Shown here in pieces: positions 33,636 through 42,428 of a stretch of 63,784 nucleotides of DNA. The notes under the pieces were generated by a model, which saw only the letters and a list, made by a program, of their open reading frames with translations, was not told where the DNA came from and made no database searches. The DNA comes from Candidatus Eiseniibacteriota bacterium (GTDB lineage: Bacteria; Joyebacterota; Joyebacteria; Joyebacterales; Joyebacteraceae). Positions within the stretch are counted from its first letter, which is position 1, and every line of letters starts with the position of its first letter. The stretch is from the NCBI GenBank assembly GCA_030622115.1, contig JAUXGN010000014.1, forward strand, positions 1-63,784, read 5' to 3'. The position numbers were made by a program, and so were the translations under genes.

Positions 33636-36302
33636 CTAGGCGCTTTCGTCTCCTCGCAGCGTCACGACGGAGAGACCGAACTCCGGATCAAGATAACGCC
33701 TCGCAACGCGAACGATATCGCCGTTGGTGATGCCGCGAACAAGCTCAGGCGCCTTCTCCACGCCTTCAAAACCAATGCCCAAGAGTTCCGCCATGACATA
33801 CGTGGCTGCCCGCGTCGACTCGCGCTCCATTGTGATCTCGATCATCCCCGCCACGTGCCGCTGGGCGCGCATGAGTTCATCCGCTCCAAGTCCATTCTCT
33901 CTCAACCGCCCAAACTCAACTGTGACTGACTCTATGGCCTCGCGTTCCGTCCCGGGTTGCGCCGTAACGAATGTCGCGAAGGATCCACCGGCGGCGAATG
34001 AGAGATGAGTAGCGTACACTGAGTACGCATGTGGAGGATTCTCCCGAAGGGCGACCCAGAGCCGCCCTCCCATCATCCCAAGTGCCCGTGCCAGAAAGCG
34101 CAGGACTAGTCCGTCCTCGGATCCCGCGGGAGCTCCCTTGAGACCCACTGCTATGTTCGATTGGCGGACGCCCGCGACCGCCATATCGCGCCGGTCCGTG
34201 GCCACGGAATCCGCTCTGTCTATCTCAGGTGAGCCTCCGCCACCCGGCAGGCGCTCGGCAAGCCCCTCTACGGCATCGCGCGCTTCTCCCCGTGAGACAC
34301 GTCCGCCTATGCAGGCGACCAGATTCGAGGCGGAGTAATTCAGGGCGTGCCAGTCCCGCACATCCGAAGCACTGATTCCCCGAATGCTCTCGCGCGTTCC
34401 TCTGAGAGGGCGCCCATATGGGTGGCCGCTGAAAATCATGGGCAGAAGCAGGAGGGCCGCCCGCCGCTGTGGATCGTCCTCGATCGCGCCAATCTCACTA
34501 TCCACCTCTCCGCGCACGAGATCAAGCTGCTCATTCTCAAAGGCAGGCTTTGTCAGTACGTCCGACAGAATGTCCAGCGCACTGCCGTAGAATCTGGAGA
34601 GCACCGTCGAGCCGACCCCAAACCCGTCTCGGTCCACTGCAATCGCCAGACCGGTTCCGAGCCCCTCGATAGCCTCGGCCACCTCGCTGCCTGTTCGCTC
34701 GCCGGTTCCTCTCTCAAGAAGCTGTTGTGTGATGTAGGTGATCCCCGCCTTGTCCGCAGGCTCAGCGACGTGCCCTCCTCTGAACGCGAGAGCGATAGAT
34801 GCGAGCGGCAAGCCATCCGACTCGCACGTGATGAGTGTTGCTCCGGACGACAACGTCTCCCTCACACATCTTCTCTCTGCCCTCTCAGCGACTATCATGG
34901 GTCGCGTGAAGCCGCCGGTCGTCCATCTCGCAGGCTCTTCGCCAATCCGTCCTCCGGCGCTCTCTTCACTACTTGATGATCTACCCGGTGACACTGCCTC
35001 CTCGAACAGGGCCGCCACTTCCTCCGATCCGTCCCCCTCAGCCACCCGGCCGCCGGAGGGAGCATACTTGATCAGATTGAGCCTCTCCGTCGTCAGGTAG
35101 GTTCTCGCTACCCGCAGGATGTCCTCGGGCGTCACGGCGCCCAGGGAGTCGATATACTCATCCGCTCTCCGGTAGTCCCCAAGCGTTTCGAAGAAACCAA
35201 GTGTCCCGCCGATCGACTCGGCAGTCTCATGTTCGAGAACATACCCTGCCTCGAGTCGCCTCAGACCCTTCTCCATCTCCGTGGCAGCCACCATCTCCCG
35301 ACGCAACAACCCGATCTCACGAAAGATCGGAATGATCACCGCATCGATATCATCGGTCGCCAAGGCGGAACCTATGACCAGAAGCCCCGCATCACGGAAC
35401 GCCGCGATCGAAACGCCTATGTCACTCACAAGTCCGAGGGAAAGCTGTAGCGTTCGTGTCAGCCTCGAACTGCTCCCCTGCCCAAGAACACCGGCAATAG
35501 CATCGAGCACGGGCATGTCCTCATGAAGCGCGTGTGGAATGCGAAACGCGATCGAGAGGTATGGTTGCACTATCGACCCATTGAGCGCGATCGCTCGCGC
35601 TTCGGTCTGCTCCGGCTCGCCGACGAGCCCCGTATGGGGACGCTCACCAGCCTGCAGCCTCCCCAGATGATTGTGGGCGAACTCCACGACTTCCTCTGTC
35701 CTTACATCGCCGACTACGACCTGCGTCAGGTTCGAGCCCCGGTAGTGCGTTCTCATGTGCCCGCCGAGCGTAGCAGCCGTGATGCGGTCGATGCTCTTCT
35801 CGGTACCAACGATCGGGCGCCTGCATGGATGTTCCCTGAACGCCGTCTGCATCAGGCGCCGCCAAACGAAGCCGTCGGGTCGGCTCTCCGCGCTCCGCGC
35901 TTCCTCCGTAATGACGGCGCGCTCGACACGCACGTCTTCCGACCTGAACGCCGGCGTCGCGACCACAGCAGCTTGTGCTGCGAAGACCTCACGCCAGTGG
36001 CCGGACGGCACGAGCTGGTGGAAGGTCGTGTGGTCGCAACCCGTCATTGCATTGACGTGTCCGCCCGCTCCGTAAACAACGGCAGCGAGGTCGGGACCTG
36101 GTCCATCTCCCTTCTTGAAGAGCATGTGCTCAATGAAGTGAGCCAGACCGGCCTGCTTCTCGGGATCGTTCACCGAACCGGTCCCAACCCAGAGACCCAT
36201 GGCAACAACTGGAGCCGTCCGAAGCTCGCGAACGAGCAGGCGAACGCCATTGGGAAGCACTTCCCGGTGGACAGAGGGAGACGGCCCGTCACATGATTTC
36301 AT
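33636..36302 (-). CDS. M16 family zinc peptidase, two-domain fusion
   Basis: 888 residues made of two M16 halves. The first has the inverted zinc motif H55-F-I-E58-H59 and the downstream acidic ligand region (VITEEARSAESRPDG), so it should be active; the second half (from about 440, RCVRETLSSGATLITCESDG) lacks the motif and is the usual inactive partner. No signal peptide is seen, so a cytoplasmic, clam-shell peptide-degrading enzyme is likely. GGAG lies 6 bases before the ATG at 36302. The gene overlaps the end of the DUF885 gene by 14 bases, implying a shared mRNA. Confidence 0.9.
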   Translation of the reverse strand: MKSCDGPSPSVHREVLPNGVRLLVRELRTAPVVAMGLWVGTGSVNDPEKQAGLAHFIEHMLFKKGDGPGPDLAAVVYGAGGHVNAMTGCDHTTFHQLVPSGHWREVFAAQAAVVATPAFRSEDVRVERAVITEEARSAESRPDGFVWRRLMQTAFREHPCRRPIVGTEKSIDRITAATLGGHMRTHYRGSNLTQVVVGDVRTEEVVEFAHNHLGRLQAGERPHTGLVGEPEQTEARAIALNGSIVQPYLSIAFRIPHALHEDMPVLDAIAGVLGQGSSSRLTRTLQLSLGLVSDIGVSIAAFRDAGLLVIGSALATDDIDAVIIPIFREIGLLRREMVAATEMEKGLRRLEAGYVLEHETAESIGGTLGFFETLGDYRRADEYIDSLGAVTPEDILRVARTYLTTERLNLIKYAPSGGRVAEGDGSEEVAALFEEAVSPGRSSSSEESAGGRIGEEPARWTTGGFTRPMIVAERAERRCVRETLSSGATLITCESDGLPLASIALAFRGGHVAEPADKAGITYITQQLLERGTGERTGSEVAEAIEGLGTGLAIAVDRDGFGVGSTVLSRFYGSALDILSDVLTKPAFENEQLDLVRGEVDSEIGAIEDDPQRRAALLLLPMIFSGHPYGRPLRGTRESIRGISASDVRDWHALNYSASNLVACIGGRVSRGEARDAVEGLAERLPGGGGSPEIDRADSVATDRRDMAVAGVRQSNIAVGLKGAPAGSEDGLVLRFLARALGMMGGRLWVALRENPPHAYSVYATHLSFAAGGSFATFVTAQPGTEREAIESVTVEFGRLRENGLGADELMRAQRHVAGMIEITMERESTRAATYVMAELLGIGFEGVEKAPELVRGITNGDIVRVARRYLDPEFGLSVVTLRGDESA

Positions 36303-37929
36303 TGACGCTCCTCATGCCGAGCGCGATCTCCACGAGTTTCGGCTGGAGGCTTCCGAGATCGAGAAGCGTATCGTGGAACTCCCTGAGGTTGAAGGAGCTG
36401 CCGGCGGAGGACTCATACCTCTCCCGGATACTCGTGATGGCGCGCTTGCCTATCATGTAACTCGATGGCTGGGTGGGATAGCTCGCGTAGCGCTTCACCT
36501 CGGCTGTCGCGTTGACACGCTCAAGCGCAACCTCCGCCATCATGAACTCGATCCCCTCATCGATCGACATCTTCCCTGCTTGCATCCCCGTATCAACAAT
36601 GATGCGTGCCGCCCGCCAGAGCGTCTCCTTGAGCTGCCCCAGTCTTGTCCTCTTGTCCGGACAGAACCCGACGTCCTTCATCATCTCTTCGCAGTAGAGC
36701 GCCCAGCCCTCAACGAAGACCGTGTTCCAGGTAAGCCTCCTGATCTTGCGCTCGCACCCATTCGCCCGGACAAGCTGAAGATGATGTCCGGGATAGCCCT
36801 CGTGGAGCGCCACTATCGGGATCGTGTGGACGCTGTGTCCTCGAAGCTGCCGCTCCTGCTCATCGAGCGACAAGGACTCATCCACCGGGGTCACGTAGAA
36901 GAGCCCCTGCTGCCGCTCCTCAAACGGACCCGGTGGCATGTACGCTGCATATGGGATGATCGCTCTGATGAAGACAGGGGTGTCGATGACCTCCAGTTCC
37001 TCATCCTCAGGAAGGGTCACGAGACCCTTCTCGACAACGAAGTCCCGCGCTCGCATCATCTCGGACAGGTAGCGTTCCTTGAGTCCCTCCTTGGAGGGAT
37101 GGTCCGCCTTGAGCTCTTCCATGACCTCGTGCCAGGATGCCTCCGGCTCTATCTCTCGTGCGAGGTCTTCGATTCTTTGCTTCGTGTCGGCCATCATCCC
37201 CCGGCCCATCTCCAGAAGCTCCCGCCCATCGAAGTCCAGGAGATGTGACTCGCGCAGAAGCCAATCGTAGCTCTGCTGCCCTATCGAGAGCGGTGCAGTC
37301 GCTTTCTCCGCCATCGCGGCAAGGGCCAAGGCCGTCTCATCGAAAGCAGCAGCAGCCGCCTCCGCCGCTGCCAGCAACTCCGCCTTCATCTCCGGCACCG
37401 ATTCAGCAACGGCCGGAACAACGCTCTTCATGAATGCTACGCCGCCTCGGGCCATCTGAGAACCGACGGTCGCGAACACCTCCGGAACGTCGCAGCAGTT
37501 CTGATCGATCGCGGAGAGAACGCCCGGCACGTTCCGCATCCGCCCAAGAAGGCTCGCGGCCCGCTCCTGGATCGGTGCGAACTCCTTGATAACAAGGCTG
37601 TTGCAGCCTTCGAGAGCTGCGCCAATGTAGGTGCTTGGCATACGCTCGTGTGTTCTCAGGACCTCATATTCGAAAATCCCTCTCTTCAGAGCCGCTCCGA
37701 GCACGGCTCTGTCTATCGCCTCATCGATTCCGTCATTCGCAGACGCTACCCCGTCAAGCTCATTCAGAAGCTCCTGCTGTCTTCGGTGCTTCCCCTCCAT
37801 CGCGTCCGGAGTGAACTCACCAAGTTCGGCGTCATGCTCGTGTATTCCTAGAAACGTCGCTAGCTCCGGGTAGTCTTCGACCATCAAGGTGAGATAACGA
37901 TCAACCAGTCGATCGAGGGCTTCGCTCAT
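36289..37929 (-). CDS. DUF885 family metallopeptidase-like protein
   Basis: 546 residues, mostly helical. The family signature HEGYPGHHLQLV (His376) resembles a zinc-peptidase helix; a second conserved block, VFVEGWALYCEEMM, supplies the likely third ligand. DUF885 members are thought to be carboxypeptidase-like metalloenzymes, but activity is poorly documented. No signal peptide. The ATG at 37929 has a strong GGAGGTGGT site immediately before it. It forms a two-gene unit with the M16 peptidase, suggesting joint oligopeptide breakdown. Confidence 0.88.
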   Translation of the reverse strand: MSEALDRLVDRYLTLMVEDYPELATFLGIHEHDAELGEFTPDAMEGKHRRQQELLNELDGVASANDGIDEAIDRAVLGAALKRGIFEYEVLRTHERMPSTYIGAALEGCNSLVIKEFAPIQERAASLLGRMRNVPGVLSAIDQNCCDVPEVFATVGSQMARGGVAFMKSVVPAVAESVPEMKAELLAAAEAAAAAFDETALALAAMAEKATAPLSIGQQSYDWLLRESHLLDFDGRELLEMGRGMMADTKQRIEDLAREIEPEASWHEVMEELKADHPSKEGLKERYLSEMMRARDFVVEKGLVTLPEDEELEVIDTPVFIRAIIPYAAYMPPGPFEERQQGLFYVTPVDESLSLDEQERQLRGHSVHTIPIVALHEGYPGHHLQLVRANGCERKIRRLTWNTVFVEGWALYCEEMMKDVGFCPDKRTRLGQLKETLWRAARIIVDTGMQAGKMSIDEGIEFMMAEVALERVNATAEVKRYASYPTQPSSYMIGKRAITSIRERYESSAGSSFNLREFHDTLLDLGSLQPKLVEIALGMRSVNEIM

Positions 37930-37970
37930 ACCACCTCCCTGTAAGGAGCGGCCTTGGGTCGCCACGCCCT

Positions 37971-37999
37971 ATTGTTCCATGGGTGTTCATGCCGTTCAA
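37971..37999 (-). promoter_or_regulatory. Candidate promoter of the DUF885-M16 unit
   Basis: On the minus strand TTGAAC (37999-37994), 17 bases, then AACAAT (37976-37971); each matches 4 of 6 consensus bases. It lies about 42 bases before the start codon. Confidence 0.4.
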
Positions 38000-38071
38000 C
38001 GTCAATCACTTCGCTGAGCTGACGGCCAGAGACATGAACCGCACCGGAAGAGTAGAATGAATCGAGGGTGT

Positions 38072-38560
38072 TCAGAAAACGCTGGTACCAAGACCGAGGG
38101 CCATGGCGCAGTCCGCCAGACACCTCGCCAGGATGAGTCGACGGTCACGACCTGTCTCCGCTGTGATCAGGAGTGTGACCGCACTGGCCGGCCGCCCGAT
38201 CGTCGACTCCGAGTAGAGGGCGCCGATCAGGAACTCAAGCCCGTCACCAGAGCTGGATGCGAGTCTGGGTGGGGGGCGCCGGATTTCGAATCGCAGCCCG
38301 CGCCGAAGCATATGGTTGAGACGCTCAACATCCTCGCTGAGCTGTGAGGACTTCTCCAAAGCACCTCCAGTCCCGCCGCGACCTTTCAGGATCACCCCGT
38401 CGAGGGGCCGGGAAGACACCACCCACTTCACATCCTCATCCCAGAACGCCGACCCAGCCGCATTCGCGCCGGCGCCGCCTACCGACCCCCAAATCAGAGT
38501 ATCCTGCCAACGATCTAGCTTAGAGCATGGCGCGTGCCATCGCGGGCCGGCACACCCCAT
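38072..38560 (-). CDS. Hypothetical protein, weakly supported
   Basis: A frame of up to 162 codons from ATG 38560. Codon choice in the second half is like that of neighbouring genes (frequent G or C in third positions), and residues about 65-160 (EDVERLNHMLRRGLRFEIRR; EFLIGALYSESTIG; AVTLLITAETGRDRRLILAR) look like a folded domain rather than chance translation. However, there is no convincing ribosome site, the N-terminal 50 residues are rich in Trp and Gly and look non-coding, and no family was recognised. It could be the remnant of a longer gene or start internally. Confidence 0.3.
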   Translation of the reverse strand: MGCAGPRWHAPCSKLDRWQDTLIWGSVGGAGANAAGSAFWDEDVKWVVSSRPLDGVILKGRGGTGGALEKSSQLSEDVERLNHMLRRGLRFEIRRPPPRLASSSGDGLEFLIGALYSESTIGRPASAVTLLITAETGRDRRLILARCLADCAMALGLGTSVF

Positions 38561-38634
38561 GATGATCGAGAGGAAGGGTAATCCATGGCGCGCATTGGTC
38601 TTACGTGATCAGACGGCCGCCCTGACATGGAAGA

Positions 38635-38652
38635 CGCACCCCTTGGGGTGCG
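38635..38652. promoter_or_regulatory. Inverted repeat CGCACCCC-TT-GGGGTGCG
   Basis: Eight-base arms around TT; could be a hairpin or operator. It lies 37 bases from a second, perfect palindrome. Confidence 0.4.
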
Positions 38653-38688
38653 CCGCGGCGTCAACTGTGTTCACATTTGCTCCCGTGC

Positions 38689-38710
38689 GGTGTAAACGCG
38701 CGTTTACACC
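38689..38710. promoter_or_regulatory. Perfect 22-base palindrome
   Basis: Half-site GGTGTAAACGC followed directly by its reverse complement, six bases beyond the stop codon of the HAMP-type gene. As RNA it would lack a loop, so a dimeric protein binding site is more likely than a terminator, though TTTCC follows it on the plus strand. Confidence 0.45.
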
Positions 38711-38716
38711 TTTCCG

Positions 38717-39706
38717 TCAGCGCCTACGGGCTCGCCTCTGCTCCATCCTCCGCTGCTGTGCGTGCGCCTCGAGCACCACACCGAGCCTCCGAAGTGAAGA
38801 CGCCAGCCTCGTTGCCGCGCTGATACCACTCGATGCGCTCTTCTGCATGAGCTCCGCTACCCTAGTCGCATCGATCCGCTCTTCATCCACGATGGCCACC
38901 TGATCCGTAGCCTTGGCCGCGGACTGGACGTCGGCGTCGCGTCTCTCAAGCGGAGCCACGGCCTGTCCGGCGACATCCGCAAGAATCCTGGACGCATCTC
39001 TGAGGCCGTTCACGGCTCTCGCAAGCTCAGTTGTATCTATCTCAGGCCGGGCCACCTCATCCATCACGCGGTCGGACAGCGCCTCAATCTCCCTTCTCAG
39101 TCCCCCGATCGACTGAAGCCTGCCGGCGACATCCTGAACGCGCGCCGCTCCCTCACGTCCCGAGGACACCTGCCCCATCAAACCGCGCACGTCGGAGAGC
39201 CTGAGAGCCGTCCGTCGGAGGATCGACATCTCTGCCCCCGCCCCTTCCTTAAGCTCCTTCATCGACACGAGAATTTCCTGAGAAGCCCTGAGCAGGTCAG
39301 GAGCCGCATCCGACAGAGCGTCGGCCACATCCTCCGACAGCTCGAGACCAGCGCCTGCCTCCCCCATATCCCGTAGCCGGACGATGAGCTCGTTGAGTTC
39401 GTCATTCAGGACACCGAGTTCATCTGACCGGGGGAGCTTGGTCAGAAGGTTCGTGTCGCCCTTCTGGGCGGCCTTGCACGCCCAAGTCAGACGCTGGATC
39501 GCGCGCCCCACGGAGTTGCCCCAGACGGCTGCCACGATGAGAGCTATGAGGAGCACGCCTCCCAGCGCGATCTGTATCGCGCCCGGCGCCACACCGGAGA
39601 AGTACATCGCAAGAAGAACGAGGTCGTGCACAACGAGCACGGCCGCCACCAGTGTGACTATCTTCATTTCTATGCTGGGACCTGAACGTTCCATGACACC
39701 TGGCAT
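38717..39706 (-). CDS. Membrane protein with HAMP-like domain and coiled coil
   Basis: 329 residues. Two hydrophobic segments (about 14-36 and 42-64) are followed by a HAMP-like helix pair (GRAIQRLTWACKAAQKGDTNLLTKLPRSDELGVLNDELNELI in part) and a long, polar, helical region to a basic C-terminus (QQRRMEQRRARRR). No kinase, cyclase or chemoreceptor hairpin motif is present, so it is a HAMP/coiled-coil protein without a known output domain. The start may instead be the ATG at 39694; neither has a clear ribosome site. It stands alone. Confidence 0.7.
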   Translation of the reverse strand: MPGVMERSGPSIEMKIVTLVAAVLVVHDLVLLAMYFSGVAPGAIQIALGGVLLIALIVAAVWGNSVGRAIQRLTWACKAAQKGDTNLLTKLPRSDELGVLNDELNELIVRLRDMGEAGAGLELSEDVADALSDAAPDLLRASQEILVSMKELKEGAGAEMSILRRTALRLSDVRGLMGQVSSGREGAARVQDVAGRLQSIGGLRREIEALSDRVMDEVARPEIDTTELARAVNGLRDASRILADVAGQAVAPLERRDADVQSAAKATDQVAIVDEERIDATRVAELMQKSASSGISAATRLASSLRRLGVVLEAHAQQRRMEQRRARRR

Positions 39707-39879
39707 TCCCTGCGAGCCAACAACGTGCCGCGTGCGCCTCTCCCTCTGGACAGACGTCCGTGACTACATTGACTATTTGTGCGGAGTGTGCAGACCCCCG
39801 CCTTCACCCTCAATCGAGCAACTAGCGAGCAACTAGCATGCCAGCACCACGCTCATCCGGCCCGCCGGCCCGTGCTGAC

Positions 39880-40668
39880 TCAACTGAGGCGGTACATGTC
39901 CGGCCGCCTGTCGTTCAGAATGTCGTTGTTCGGAGTCACGGCCTTGTCCCTGGCCGCTTCCGGGGCGATGTCGACCACAACGACTTCCTCCGTGTCGGTA
40001 CCGGCACGCGCGAGGATCTCCCCCCTGGGTGACACTATCTCGCTCATTCCTATGAAGGTGAGATCCTCACCGGCTCTTTTCTCAGAACCGATGCGGTTCG
40101 CGGTCATGGAAAACACGCGGTTCTCAATGGACCGCGTCACCATGGCATCTGGACAGTATGGAAGAACGAGATTTGAGCAGTGGCACAGGATGTCGGCGCC
40201 GGCGAGCGCCAGCGAGCGTGCCACCTCAGGGTATATCCAATCGAAACAGATCATCATTCCAAGACGTACTCCGGCCACATCGTGCACGCTCGGTGGCATG
40301 TTGCCGGGCAGGAAGATCTCCTTCTCTCTGTAGAACAGCTGGATCTTGCGATAGACCTCACGCCGTCCGTCCGGAGTCAGCATGAGCGACGAATTGTAGA
40401 GCCCCTCACTCGCCCTCTCCGCAAATCCCAGCACGATCGTGGCGCCCTTCTCGCGAGCCAGCAGAGCCGGCGCATCGAACTCCGGTCCATCGGCTCTCTG
40501 AGCAAGGGCAAGGGCCTCCGCCCGGGACTCGAACACATATCCGGAGAGCGCCAGCTCCGGAAGCACAAAAAGATCGGCGTCCTCACGCTCGATCAGCGCA
40601 AGTATCCGCGTCATATTCCCAGTTACATCGCCGAACTCCGGCGCGAACTGAATCACGCCTACCTTCAT
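39880..40668 (-). CDS. Carbon-nitrogen hydrolase (nitrilase superfamily)
   Basis: 262 residues, with the catalytic triad Glu38 (LPELALSGY), Lys108 (REVYRKIQLF) and Cys141 (GMMICFDWIYPE). Members hydrolyse amides, N-carbamoyl compounds or omega-amides such as alpha-ketoglutaramate; the substrate cannot be fixed from the sequence. Cytoplasmic. The ATG at 40668 has AGGAGGAG before it. The gene is isolated: 173 bases from the HAMP-type gene and divergent from the helical orphan. Confidence 0.9.
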   Translation of the reverse strand: MKVGVIQFAPEFGDVTGNMTRILALIEREDADLFVLPELALSGYVFESRAEALALAQRADGPEFDAPALLAREKGATIVLGFAERASEGLYNSSLMLTPDGRREVYRKIQLFYREKEIFLPGNMPPSVHDVAGVRLGMMICFDWIYPEVARSLALAGADILCHCSNLVLPYCPDAMVTRSIENRVFSMTANRIGSEKRAGEDLTFIGMSEIVSPRGEILARAGTDTEEVVVVDIAPEAARDKAVTPNNDILNDRRPDMYRLS

Positions 40669-40946
40669 TGAACTCCTCCTCTTGGACGGAAGTCGTAACG
40701 CCGCCTCACACAACGTACACACATTGGCAGGAAGTAACTAGCACTCCCATGTCTCACGCCGCCTGAGCCCTCAACGTGGCGTGCATCCTGCATGAACCGC
40801 CTACTGCCAAGGGCTGAACCGGACAATCCCGGAGGACGCGGACGTGCGCTCAGCACCGGACCCTGACCCCGCGCTCACAATTATTTTCAGTGGCACGAGG
40901 CTTGCAACCCGAAGTCAGACACGGTTGTTCGATGGCGGAGGACCGA

Positions 40947-41756
40947 ATGGCGAAACAGAGGCAGCCCTTGAAGAATGCACCGACTCGCGCTACCAGGCGG
41001 CGGTCCGTACGTCGCAGGCTTGAGATAGGAACCGACGTTCAGACCTCGTACTTCTTCATGCTGAACTGTCTCCTCCACTCGAGGATCCACACCGGCATCG
41101 AGTCGAACTCCGACGTGTACGATGAGGACGTGAACGTCTATCTTGCTCACCTTCTGAATTCCCACATGGACGCATCACAGATCGCGGTCCACTCGGAGTA
41201 CATCGCCGGCAGCGACGCCGATCTGTTCCGGATGATCGAGAAGACGGAAAGCGATCGGCAGCGCTACACGATCTACAAAGCGAACGCGGACTTCTTGCTC
41301 ATGTCGATCGCCGTGTTCGACACCATTGACAGACCCACACCCAACCGCCCTGCCATCTTCCACACTCCCCGGAACGTCTACATCGCCCGCGCTGCGTCGT
41401 ACTACGCTCACGCTGCTTCGCATGCAACGAAGCTCTCGTGCGGCACGAGCAGGGTCGGGACGACCCTGCAGAGGTTGTCTGACGGATTCGAGGACTATGT
41501 GCAGATCCTCATGTACATGAGAGGCCGGTATCTCAATCTGCTCAAGAGGTACTCACAAGGCGAACTCTTCCATCTGGATCGTCAGATCGAAGAGGTAGAA
41601 CGCGGAGAGGCCATCGAGCTGATGCGAGACGCCTTCCTCGACACATACCATGCGTGGATGAAGACACACGAGGATGGACTCCAGGAGAAGCTTCTCGAAC
41701 AGGCGGAGCTTCTGAAGGAGCTCGATCCTGCTTTCGACTTCCAGCTCCCCGCGTAG
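40947..41756 (+). CDS. Conserved-looking helical protein of unknown function
   Basis: 269 residues, soluble, no signal peptide. After a basic leader (NAPTRATRRRSVRRRLEIGT) the protein is predicted almost all-helical with many aromatic and His residues (TSYFFMLNCLLHSRIHTGIES; VYLAHLLNSHMD; FEDYVQILMYMRGRYLNLLKRY) and ends in a Leu/Glu-rich helix. GGAGG lies 5 bases before ATG 40947. The codon use matches neighbours, so it is a real gene. No family was recognised. It is convergent with the LysM lipoprotein gene (9-base gap) and has no operon partner, so context gives no function. Confidence 0.75.
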   Translation: MAKQRQPLKNAPTRATRRRSVRRRLEIGTDVQTSYFFMLNCLLHSRIHTGIESNSDVYDEDVNVYLAHLLNSHMDASQIAVHSEYIAGSDADLFRMIEKTESDRQRYTIYKANADFLLMSIAVFDTIDRPTPNRPAIFHTPRNVYIARAASYYAHAASHATKLSCGTSRVGTTLQRLSDGFEDYVQILMYMRGRYLNLLKRYSQGELFHLDRQIEEVERGEAIELMRDAFLDTYHAWMKTHEDGLQEKLLEQAELLKELDPAFDFQLPA

Positions 41757-41765
41757 GAAGCCTCC

Positions 41766-42416
41766 CTACTGAGGAATGAAGAGCTTCTGGCCGACGGAGA
41801 TTCTGTCAGGATTGGCCAGATTGTTCGCCGTCACGATCGCTTCAACCGTCGTTCCGTACTGTGATGCGATCTTAGCGATCGAGTCGCCTGGGCGCACGGT
41901 GTGTTCCACGCCTACGTTGAGCGAACTCTTGATGGCCTCAATCTCCTCGCGGAGCAGGCTGTTCTCGCGAGTGACCTCTTCGAGAACGATGCCCATCCTC
42001 CCGATAAGATCAACCCTGTCGCTTTCCCTCCCAGTGTCCACCGCCCTGATCCGGTTCTCGAGTTCTATACCTATCTGCTGCTGCCCGTCGCGGACAGCCT
42101 CCAGTCCCCTGCCAAACTCGCTCTCCAACCCACCCAGTCTCTGCGAGAGACCCTCAAGCTGGTGCGAGACGACTTGTCTCTCCTCTTCGAGCGCGGTCAG
42201 CCGCCCGTCGATCTTGAGGACCTTCTCCGAGAGCCCGGCCTGCCTCTGTTCAAAGCCGTCCTGAGCATCCCAGATGTCCTTCTTTACGGCCAGGCCGCCG
42301 GTTCCGCATCCGGTCAGCGTGATGCCGATCAAGAACATCATGAGCGCCGCGGCGCCGACTCGACCCACGGAACGAAAGCGCGGAGTGCTCGCTGGTGATC
42401 CATATATTCCAGTCAT
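41766..42416 (-). CDS. LysM lipoprotein with coiled coil, last gene of the tol-pal operon
   Basis: 216 residues. The signal peptide ends in a lipobox (ITLTGC, Cys37), then a coiled coil of about 110 residues and a C-terminal LysM peptidoglycan-binding domain (HTVRPGDSIAKIASQYGTTVEAIV ... GQKLFIPQ in part). It occupies the place of cpoB/ybgF in proteobacterial tol-pal clusters and, like CpoB, begins with a coiled coil, but has LysM in place of TPRs. A role linking the envelope to the wall at division is inferred. AGGAG lies 6 bases before the ATG; it follows pal by 12 bases. Confidence 0.85.
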   Translation of the reverse strand: MTGIYGSPASTPRFRSVGRVGAAALMMFLIGITLTGCGTGGLAVKKDIWDAQDGFEQRQAGLSEKVLKIDGRLTALEEERQVVSHQLEGLSQRLGGLESEFGRGLEAVRDGQQQIGIELENRIRAVDTGRESDRVDLIGRMGIVLEEVTRENSLLREEIEAIKSSLNVGVEHTVRPGDSIAKIASQYGTTVEAIVTANNLANPDRISVGQKLFIPQ

Positions 42417-42428
42417 AGCCGGCTCCTG

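Larger units (their letters stand above)
37930..38716. other. Long region with little coding evidence
   Basis: 787 bases between the DUF885 gene and the HAMP-type protein. It holds the promoter at 37971, a possible minus-strand gene at 38072-38560, and two palindromes (38635-38652 and 38689-38710). No RNA gene was recognised. The mixture of a weakly supported frame and regulatory palindromes suggests a decayed or lineage-specific locus. Confidence 0.4.

Noticed and set aside
38057-38347. 96-codon plus frame in the poorly coding region
   Set aside because: No ribosome site and an Arg/Pro-rich translation; the opposite frame is slightly better supported.
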